Positions 43,390 through 49,483 of a DNA stretch of 49,980 bases are shown here, piece by piece; position 1 is the first letter of the stretch; every line of letters begins with the position of its first letter. This DNA comes from Lachnospiraceae bacterium. GTDB lineage: Bacteria > Bacillota > Clostridia > Lachnospirales > Lachnospiraceae. The stretch is taken from assembly GCA_023663945.1 (NCBI GenBank), contig JAMPGL010000030.1, positions 1-49,980 of the forward strand, in the 5' to 3' direction. Below the pieces are notes generated by a model. The model was not told where the DNA came from. It was given only the letters and a program-made list of their open reading frames with translations, and did not search any database. A program made the position numbers and the translations under genes.

Positions 43390-43974
43390 TCAACAATGCT
43401 TGCGTAGCTCTGAGTCAAATACCCCGTAGCAAGCTGACGGGGCATCAAACTTGTAACGCAGCAAGCTGCGGGGTATTAGACCCTCGCGGCAGTCGTCAAG
43501 GTCATGCAAGCATGACTTTGACTCGTTGCTCGCGGGAATAAAAATAACCGGAACTCTCTCTGATTCTAAATCCGGATTTATCTCGAGAGCTTTTTTAATA
43601 CCCGCAACTCGATGCTGTCCATCCACTGGAAAAATCTTCTCTTCTCCTGTTAATGTCAATATACCTAAATTATAAGTATCACTGCTGTCAACATCATCTA
43701 TCCGCACTTCATTCCATACCGGCTGTCCATTATAAACAGCAAGTATCAATGCGTTAAAAAATCTTTCTTCTTGTGTTACTAAATAATTCGCAATACTTTC
43801 ACTATTTTCTGATATACTTTTTTGCATCATCTGACTCAGCATCTCTGATTTATGTAATTCATCATATATAGGATTAATATAATCAATCACTTCTCTAAAA
43901 CTCAAGGTCCCCACATAATACACCCAAACTCCCATTTTTGATCTGACAGCTGGTACTTTCAATAGTTTATTCAT
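43390..43974 (-). CDS. DGQHR-domain (DndB-like) protein truncated by repeat D3
   Basis: The first 147 residues match the DGQHR/DndB family of DNA-modification-associated proteins: KVPAVRSKMGVWVYYVGTL, then the signature FPVDGQHRVAGIKKAL (DGQHR at 118-122) and ERVPVIFIP. Full members run to about 350 residues. Here repeat D3 enters after VIFIP and supplies SNESKSCLHDLDDCREG and onward, the same tail as in the restriction gene at 38341, then a stop at 43390. More than half of the protein is missing. AGGAG precedes the start. Confidence 0.82.
   Translation of the reverse strand: MNKLLKVPAVRSKMGVWVYYVGTLSFREVIDYINPIYDELHKSEMLSQMMQKSISENSESIANYLVTQEERFFNALILAVYNGQPVWNEVRIDDVDSSDTYNLGILTLTGEEKIFPVDGQHRVAGIKKALEINPDLESERVPVIFIPASNESKSCLHDLDDCREGLIPRSLLRYKFDAPSACYGVFDSELRKHC
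43414..43539. repeat. Double-hairpin repeat element, copy D3 (inside DGQHR gene)
   Basis: 126 bp with the same two hairpins as D1 and D2 and the same orientation and reading frame as D2 relative to its host gene. It differs from D2 by only a few bases, for example TATTAGAC in place of TATTTGAC. Confidence 0.92.
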
Positions 43975-43998
43975 GATTATTCTCCTAGCTCAAATTGC

Positions 43999-44616
43999 TC
44001 ATTTCTTTGCCAGCACATTAATCCACCTCTCATTTTCCCTGCCTTTACGGACATCCTATGTCATAAAAATATCCTCTATTAAGAAACCGTTGTTTGACAA
44101 AAGATTTTTTAACAGAACTTCCTCGTAATCATAAAACAACCTGCCCTTGTCACTTCTCATGCCTTTTCCATATTTAAAAGAAGCATAAAGTATCCCCTCA
44201 TCCTTCAAGGCATCCCAAAATCGTTTTAACACCCCGCCTATTTCCAGATAAGAAATATGCAGGAGAGACGCACATGCCCATACCCCGTCAAACTCCTGTT
44301 GAAACTGCATTTCCTCAAATCTTATGCAAAAAACATCTTGCTTTATTAACTTCTCTGCCTCTTCACATATTTTCTTTGAAGCATCCAATGCTGTTACTTG
44401 ATAACCGGCGTCTAAAAACGCTCTTGCATCCCGTCCGCTTCCACATCCCGCATCTAAGATATGAATTTTTGATTTTTCACGTTCTTTTATTTTAATATGG
44501 TTTTGCTTCGCCAAAAAATCCAGAAATTTATCCCTGCAAAAACTCATATCAGCATCTTTTGTTGCCTGACAAAACTCTTCGGCATTTTTGTCATAATAAG
44601 ATATTGTTTGATTCAT
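43999..44616 (-). pseudogene. Class I SAM-dependent methyltransferase with premature TAG
   Basis: A small Rossmann methyltransferase: motif I LDAGCGSGRDARAFL (about 53-67), motif II VTALDAS, and LHISYLEIGGVLKRFWDALKDEG. The frame meets TAG at 44056-44058 after IFMT, but reading through gives DVRKGRENERWINVLAKK and TGA at 43999, exactly the expected C-terminus of this family (T-Q-DVR...W.NVLA.K). A single CAG to TAG change explains it. Restored length 205 residues; the current product is 186 residues and lacks the last strand. Its start overlaps the HNH gene end by 26 bp. Confidence 0.8.
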
Positions 44617-45729
44617 TATTATCCTTTACATCCTTGTAAATCCAATCCTTAAATCCACAATTTTTTGCAGATTGATATACCGGCTGCAAAATTTCTTCCA
44701 ATGCGCCGGAAAATTTTATAAAGTCCTGTCCTTTTTGATAAATTTTTCTCCGCACTGTGCTGTCGTTTAAATGCTCTTTTGCACATTTTTCAAATTCATT
44801 ATGCAGGGCATCATATTTCCACATCATCTCATAAGAAATAAATTCCAATTTTGCAAACTGTGGGAAGTAAATATTCCAATCCGGGAGATTATTGTTCTTA
44901 CTGCTGTTAATGCTCCGTGTTGTAGGGTGCAAATTCCAAAATTCATCATGAGCCACATATGACCATGGCACAAAATGGTCAATTGAAATGTCTTTATCGG
45001 ACAACTGTACATGCCCGTATATTTCGCAAATCGGCTGGACTTCCAGCAACAGCTTCCAGTATTTTTTAACTTTCTCTAACTTCCGCTCCCCGGGCGGATA
45101 AAGCTTATCTGCAATTCCCGGAACGCTGGGATTGCGTTTTTGTAAGTATCTAATAATATTATATTGCAGCCACCCCTTTATAATCTCCTGATTCTGTTGG
45201 ATATATGTAAGCCACTCCGGATTAAATCGTATAACAGTCTGCATACCGTTTAGTGCATCAAAATAATACATTAATCTTCGTTCTCGATTGATTTTAGAAA
45301 TAAGCGCACTTTCCGACACATCCCATTCTTTTCCTTTTACCTTATCCATAAAGGGAGCTTGAATACGGTATGGAACGTTTCTTGTCAGCGTTCTCTTTCG
45401 CTTTATGACTTCTTTATCCGTACAATTTCTTAAATAGTCAATAATATTTTCTTTTTTTCTGAAGATTTCAACTGCGATATTTGCTGTAAATAAAGAACCA
45501 AGCTTTCCAAAGTATCTCTGGGACCCAGATTCAAATGATATTCAATTACCATATACCATGCGTCTGCAATCATCTCATCAACCAATTCTTCATAAGTCAC
45601 ATATTCTTTACCTTCCAGCACTTTTGAGACAATTGCCTGAAACCAAAAGAATTTGTAGCATTCGCTTGTATTGTCAAATATTCGGCTTAAATATTGAATT
45701 TCTAAAGTATCGGAATATGGCAGCTGCAT
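44591..45729 (-). pseudogene. HNH endonuclease, frameshifted in an A7 tract
   Basis: Two frames belong together. The first (45729-45430) encodes MQLPYSDTLEIQYLSRIFDN and ends KSSEKKKILLTI-stop. The second carries NIIDYLRNCTDKEVIKRKRT, then MDKVKGKEWDVSESAL and the HNH core ISIDHFVPWSYV with NLHPTTRSINSSKNNNLP. One added A in the A7 run 45452-45458 gives KKENIIDYLRN and a 379-residue protein. The nuclease residues are intact. A restart at the ATG 45349 could still yield the HNH part (252 residues). It precedes the methyltransferase, suggesting a nuclease/methylase pair. Confidence 0.8.
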
Positions 45730-45882
45730 TTGGATTACCTTTTGCTTTTTAAAATTATCTGTATTCTTATCTCCATCAAGGTTAATATTACAATTTGTCT
45801 ATCAAGCTTGACTCTTCTTTAATTATACTATAGTAAGCGGTTGTTCAACAACAATTATATTTAATCTGCATCTTTTTCCAAA

Positions 45883-45916
45883 AAAATATCCCGCCAATTT
45901 CCGGACGGGATATTTC
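45883..45916 (-). terminator. Rho-independent terminator
   Basis: Minus strand ATATCCCGTCC(GGAAATT)GGCGGGATAT followed by TTTTTTTGG. It would stop leftward transcripts coming from the HepT/MntA side before the HNH gene. Confidence 0.8.
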
Positions 45917-45931
45917 ATCTTAATTGATGAC

Positions 45932-45977
45932 TCGATAAATCTTGGGTAGCCCTTGGATACACTTGGGTCAATTTATC
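45932..45977. repeat. Phased nonamer array, orphan copy
   Basis: CTTGGGTAG (45941), CTTGGATAC (45952) and CTTGGGTCA (45962), spaced 11 and 10 bp, between GATAAAT (45934-45940) and ATTTATC (45971-45977). Related to the arrays at 47322 and 49412, but here no gene adjoins it. Confidence 0.75.
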
Positions 45978-45993
45978 TTCATCATTTGTCTGT

Positions 45994-46020
45994 AAATCGT
46001 CAGCCAATGGCTGGCGATTT
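45994..46020. repeat. Palindrome P1
   Basis: AAATCG(T)CAGCCA A TGGCTG(G)CGATTT, 27 bp, followed about 10 bp later by ATCATTAAC. It is a second copy of the palindrome at 48967-48987, which is followed by the same ATCATTAAC. Confidence 0.8.
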
Positions 46021-46307
46021 AGTTGCAGCATCATTAACTTACAGGTTCATTGGCAGCTACGCCTAAGTGGACTTTCACCACAGAACACAAACATGCCCGT
46101 CATACCAGAAAATCCCCGTGCTGCTAACGGCACGGAGATCATCATTATAGTATCATATTCATAATATATAGTTGCAAAGATATCTTATACGTTCTAAGTT
46201 CATTGAATCACAGCTATCTTTTCATCGTAAGTCTCCCACCATATAAATCAATATCAATCTTATATTCTCAAATTCACTTAATTTTCTCCTCATTTATCAA
46301 ATAAACA
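46021..46307. other. Intergenic remainder before HepT
   Basis: Holds a small hairpin CCGTGC(TGCTAACG)GCACGG near 46119-46138 and GTGGACTTTCACC at 46067, but no ORF or recognised RNA. Part of the 578-bp gap 45730-46307. Confidence 0.35.
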
Positions 46308-46604
46308 TTACCTCTGGCACGAGACATCTGTAGCATTATGCGCCTCTCCCGAATTCACGCCTTCATAATCATGCACGATTCGATTTCTCAAACCGTATAT
46401 CTGAATCCATGGAATTTCCTTATGAGTTGCCCGGTACTCACTGTCAATTTTACCAGCCAACTCACCCAACTGACTCAAATTGAATACACAGGCCTCCATT
46501 ATCACTTCCTGCTTTATAAATGTATCATAATCCATACCCTGTGTATATTTTAACACTTTTTCAATGTATCCCAACATTTTTCCGATAATCACATCATTTT
46601 TCAT
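46308..46604 (-). CDS. HepT-like ribonuclease toxin, C-terminally truncated
   Basis: A 98-residue HepT-family protein. The catalytic RX4HXY motif is RNRIVHDY (R73, H78, Y80), where Y80 is the residue AMPylated by MntA in characterised systems. Normal members continue after EGVN with about 20-30 residues of helix (for example LVW..I..DLP.L). Here the sequence switches to SGEAHNATDVSCQR and stops, so the last helix is lost. Start overlaps the MntA stop. HepT cleaves tRNA 3' ends when unmodified; whether this shortened form is toxic is unknown. Confidence 0.8.
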   Translation of the reverse strand: MKNDVIIGKMLGYIEKVLKYTQGMDYDTFIKQEVIMEACVFNLSQLGELAGKIDSEYRATHKEIPWIQIYGLRNRIVHDYEGVNSGEAHNATDVSCQR

Positions 46605-46896
46605 ACATCAATACTCCCGTCCTTTGAATTTCCAAATCAATTTTAGATCCTTTTTCCACATGAGTAATGTCGAAAATATCTACATCTTTATCCACGGCTG
46701 CCCGAATAGCTTCAATCAGTCCAACAAAGCGCAGCCCTTTCAGATCGCTGTCTACCAACAGATCAATATCGCTTTCTTCCGTTGCACTGCCTTTTCCATA
46801 AGAACCGAAAAGAACGGCTCTCCTTATTCTATTATCTACAAAAACGGGAATCAGTTTTTCTTTTAGCCGGTCAATCGTATATATAGTATCTGACAT
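46594..46896 (-). CDS. MntA-like minimal nucleotidyltransferase antitoxin
   Basis: A 100-residue MNT-type nucleotidyltransferase with the GSX10DXD motif complete: GSYGKGSATEESDID (31-45), and a third acidic residue in VDIFDITH. It is the antitoxin of the HepT/MntA type VII system, adding AMP to HepT. It overlaps HepT by 11 bp, in the antitoxin-first order usual for the family. A promoter lies at 46923-46951. Confidence 0.87.
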   Translation of the reverse strand: MSDTIYTIDRLKEKLIPVFVDNRIRRAVLFGSYGKGSATEESDIDLLVDSDLKGLRFVGLIEAIRAAVDKDVDIFDITHVEKGSKIDLEIQRTGVLMYEK

Positions 46897-46922
46897 ATTT
46901 CAAATATCCTTTCTTTTTTCTT

Positions 46923-46951
46923 ATTTTATCCTATCCGGTTTTCAATTACAA
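46923..46951 (-). promoter_or_regulatory. Promoter for MntA/HepT
   Basis: TTGTAA (46946-46951), 17 bp, TAAAAT (46923-46928), 26 bp before the MntA start codon; AAAGGATATT is the ribosome site. Confidence 0.6.
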
Positions 46952-47084
46952 CATAAACAGCAAAAGGGCATTCAGAAGCCTTTCCCCTTCGTTGTCATAT
47001 GCGCGCTCTCTGAACACTTTATTTGAAATAAGGTCAAATTACTGAAAACAAGGTCACGCCCCCAAAATCTCCCATTTTAGAGTC

Positions 47085-47120
47085 AAAAAAAGAGGCTTCC
47101 CGAAACCTCGGAAAGCCCCA
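47085..47120 (-). terminator. Terminator behind tuf remnant 1
   Basis: Minus strand GGGGCTTTCCGAGGTTTCGGG then AAGCCTC and TTTTTTTGACTC: a strong stem and U-run, 22 bp past the TAA of the tuf remnant. It could be the original tuf terminator carried along or left behind. Confidence 0.8.
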
Positions 47121-47141
47121 TAAAATCCAGCTTTTTACTGA

Positions 47142-47195
47142 TTATTCAATGATGTTAGCCACACGGTCTGACCCAACAGTCCTGCCACCCTCACG
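47142..47195 (-). pseudogene. 54-bp remnant of the tuf (EF-Tu) 3' end, copy 1
   Basis: Minus strand encodes REGGRTVGSDRVANIIE and TAA, 15 of 17 residues as in typical EF-Tu. Before the first R the frame has a stop within two codons, so the similarity begins at exactly the same codon as in copy 2. It lies 190 bp past the stop of the AlbA_2 ATPase gene 47385-48890. Confidence 0.82.
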
Positions 47196-47321
47196 TTGCT
47201 ACGGCGAGTTACTATGCATTGCAAACCTTGATAAAATGGGGATTTTTTTATTTGTATTATCCTCAATTACGGCTTATTTTTCTGGTTATTGAAAATTTTA
47301 GAAACATTTTAAAAGCACGAG

Positions 47322-47384
47322 CTTGAATAAATCTTGAGTAAACCTTGGATAACCTTGAGTAAATTTACTCAAGATTTACTCAAG
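47322..47384. repeat. Phased nonamer array abutting an AlbA_2 ATPase stop codon
   Basis: Direct nonamers CTTGAATAA (47322), CTTGAGTAA (47333), CTTGGATAA (47344), CTTGAGTAA (47354), then inverted TTACTCAAG (47365, 47376). Spacing is 10-11 bp. The last one touches the TAG at 47385-47387. Confidence 0.85.
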
Positions 47385-48890
47385 CTATTCCGCCATCTTC
47401 TTATACTTCTTCCCTTTGGTGCTGCCTGTACTCTCAATCAGCCCTTGTTCCGTCATATCCTTAAGCAAAACTTTAACTCGCGATTCTTTAACACCAACAA
47501 TGCTTTCAAATTCAGCGGCTTTATACCATTGATCAGGCTGCATGGCATTCAAAATAGCATCATATTTCTCCTGCGTTTTTTTCGTCACTTTTTTTTCGCC
47601 ACTTTTTTTCGCCACTTTTTTTTCGCCACTTTTTTTCGCCACTTTTCCTAAAAAAGAAAGCGTCAGTACCGTTCTATCCGGATCAAATCTTTCTTCAATT
47701 ATCGGTTCTTCCCATCCTTCATCTGCCCAAATATTGAAGATATTCGGCACACCGCTTCCGGCGCGTTCTCCAATGTTGATGAGATTAAACATTTTCATAA
47801 GAGCCTTATTTCGAGGATCGGATTCGCCACCCATACGCATCTGCTTTTTCCCTGTTCTCACATAACCGGGATTTGCCAAAATCAACTTGTCCGGCTCTTT
47901 TTTGATTACAACACCACGCAAACCATGATAATCTGCATTAATCAGGCAATTTGCCAACGCTTCCCGAAGCGCCTTGTGTACCGGAGTATCGTCAATACGC
48001 TCGCCACCCGACATTTTAAACGGCACTTTAACATCTTTGATAATTTTGTTATAAACCCTGAAATAAAAATCGCACACATTTCCAGACCATTCACCGGAAC
48101 TGGACTGCAATCTGTCACTCCAGCGTGTGGCAGGATCTGACTCTTCTCTGTAATCCAAGAAATACTCTGGGAAATGTCTCACGATGTTGTACTCATCCCC
48201 AAACATCAACATACCTGCTGCCGTAGGATGCAGTTCGCCGTCTTCTTCCGAAATCGCAGCCGCGCCAATGCTTCGTAAATATTCGTGATCACTCAAGCGT
48301 TCAAATGGATGTCCTTCCTTTAATGAACGATGGCTGTTGCGATATCCATGAATGGTATCATAATTCAAATCTTCCATAGAAATCTTATCCAGCACTTCCA
48401 TATCCACCGTTCGCTCTGTTTGGTCTCGAAGCATGGTCTTTACTTGTAATCTGGTACAATGATAATCTCCCTCATAATTTCTACGGAAAGTACCACTGAA
48501 AATATCATCGTTAATATACACTGGTTTCTGCTCTCTCTTTGCCATAGGTACATAAATGACCATAATGACATCTTTACTGTCACCAATTTCATAAGTCTGC
48601 ACATCGTCTTCCGATAACAGATTGATATTTACTTTCTTAGAGTTATTAATGGTGTCCCAAAATTCCTTGCGGAGCTTTGAGGCATTCTGAAGTCCTGTCG
48701 TTTTCCAACTGCCATCCTTTTCTTCTTTGACACCAAGAATAATAACACCGCCATAACAGTTGGCAAAAGCTGAATAAGTGTCCCATAAGGAAATTGGCAA
48801 GCCACCTCTTGCTTTTTTCACTTCTCTTCTGTTGTCTTCTCTGTATTCATCAAATTGTGAAAGATCAAAAACATTTGCCAATGCACTCAT
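47385..48890 (-). CDS. AlbA_2 (Schlafen-like) / GHKL-ATPase protein with repeat linker
   Basis: A 501-residue relative of the 41229 protein. AlbA_2 domain about 15-150 (EDNRREVKKA, AFANCYGGVIILGVKEE, GTFRRNYEGDYHCTRLQV). Helical middle 160-290. HATPase_c_4 about 300-400 (LREALANCLINADYHGLRGV, LANPGYVRTGK, GERAGSGVPNIFNIW). A lysine-rich linker with tandem SGEKKVAK units (about 418-440) joins a C-terminal winged helix (450-501). Intact. The stop adjoins a nonamer array; palindrome P2 sits 77 bp before the start, a likely operator. The A/T runs in the linker (T7-T8) make it prone to slippage. Confidence 0.84.
   Translation of the reverse strand: MSALANVFDLSQFDEYREDNRREVKKARGGLPISLWDTYSAFANCYGGVIILGVKEEKDGSWKTTGLQNASKLRKEFWDTINNSKKVNINLLSEDDVQTYEIGDSKDVIMVIYVPMAKREQKPVYINDDIFSGTFRRNYEGDYHCTRLQVKTMLRDQTERTVDMEVLDKISMEDLNYDTIHGYRNSHRSLKEGHPFERLSDHEYLRSIGAAAISEEDGELHPTAAGMLMFGDEYNIVRHFPEYFLDYREESDPATRWSDRLQSSSGEWSGNVCDFYFRVYNKIIKDVKVPFKMSGGERIDDTPVHKALREALANCLINADYHGLRGVVIKKEPDKLILANPGYVRTGKKQMRMGGESDPRNKALMKMFNLINIGERAGSGVPNIFNIWADEGWEEPIIEERFDPDRTVLTLSFLGKVAKKSGEKKVAKKSGEKKVTKKTQEKYDAILNAMQPDQWYKAAEFESIVGVKESRVKVLLKDMTEQGLIESTGSTKGKKYKKMAE
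47575..47645. repeat. 24-bp tandem repeat in the AlbA_2 protein linker
   Basis: Two and a half copies of TTTTTCGCCACTTTTTTTCG-type units (plus strand) encode AKKSGEKKV twice and TKK. Each unit contains T7 or T8. Confidence 0.85.
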
Positions 48891-48966
48891 CTCGCTTTCT
48901 ATTGTCTGCCTTTATAATATAATTTACACACCAAAAATCCATCCAGCTCTGCAAAGCAGTTCTATA

Positions 48967-48987
48967 TCGCCAGCCATTGGCTGGCGA
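48967..48987. repeat. Palindrome P2, upstream of an AlbA_2 ATPase gene
   Basis: A 21-bp perfect palindrome containing CGCCAGCCATTGGCTGGCG, in the 5' region of the 47385-48890 gene and followed by ATCATCATTAAC. Copy P1 is at 45994-46020. Confidence 0.85.
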
Positions 48988-49041
48988 ATTATCATCATTA
49001 ACCGCAACAAACATATCCGATGCATTTCAATTCTTTATGTT

Positions 49042-49304
49042 TTACCAATCGGCTATGTTATATTTCTCCAAAAGTTCTCTTGCTTTTGCTCCACCTTCCT
49101 TTGTAATATACACGGATTTTGAGCGATGCGAACCTTGCCGTATGTAATCCTGTTCGTCAAGTTTATTAAGCATATCAAAATCATAACCTTTCCACGCATA
49201 TTTGTCATCTTTATTAGCAAACCTATCTCGTTCCGTAAAATGCGACAAATAGATCAACATCATCGTTATTCTTCCATTGCTGTTTTTGCATCTGTTTTCT
49301 CCAT
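49042..49304 (-). pseudogene. DUF6429-like small protein, frameshifted
   Basis: The frame from 49263 encodes MMLIYLSHFTERDRF ... WKGYDFDMLNKLDEQDYI ... SHRSKSVYITKEGGAKAREL, matching DUF6429, a family usually of about 80-90 residues starting some 12 residues earlier. Upstream another frame starts at ATG 49304 (after AGAGGAAG) with MEKTDAKTAMEE and then TAA. One extra A near 49266-49270 (GAAGAAATAACG) would join them to MEKTDAKTAMEEITMMLIYL, an 87-residue protein. Function of the family unknown. Confidence 0.65.
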
Positions 49305-49411
49305 GCTATTCTTCCTCTGCTTTCTAAATATTTGTGTAAAGTAGTGTGCACAAGCGACAATTTCAAAAAACCTCATTTTCTTAATCCGTTAGTTTCTGCA
49401 TAAGCACTCAT

Positions 49412-49483
49412 CTTGAATAACTCTTGAATAAACCTTGAATAATCTTGAATAATCTTGAATAAATTTATCCAAGGTTATTCAAG
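49412..49483. repeat. Phased nonamer array abutting the right-edge ATPase stop codon
   Basis: Five direct CTTGAATAA nonamers at 49412, 49423, 49434, 49444 and 49454, then inverted TTATCCAAG (49465) and TTATTCAAG (49475). Period 10-11 bp. The end touches the TAG of the 49484 gene. Confidence 0.88.

Noticed and set aside
46060-46085. Group II intron remnant
   Set aside because: GGTGAAAGTCCAC on the minus strand resembles a domain I motif, but no domain V, no reverse transcriptase and no further intron structure is seen.
47322-49483. CRISPR-like array
   Set aside because: The repeats are nonamers with 1-2 bp between them, including inverted copies; there are no spacers and no cas genes.
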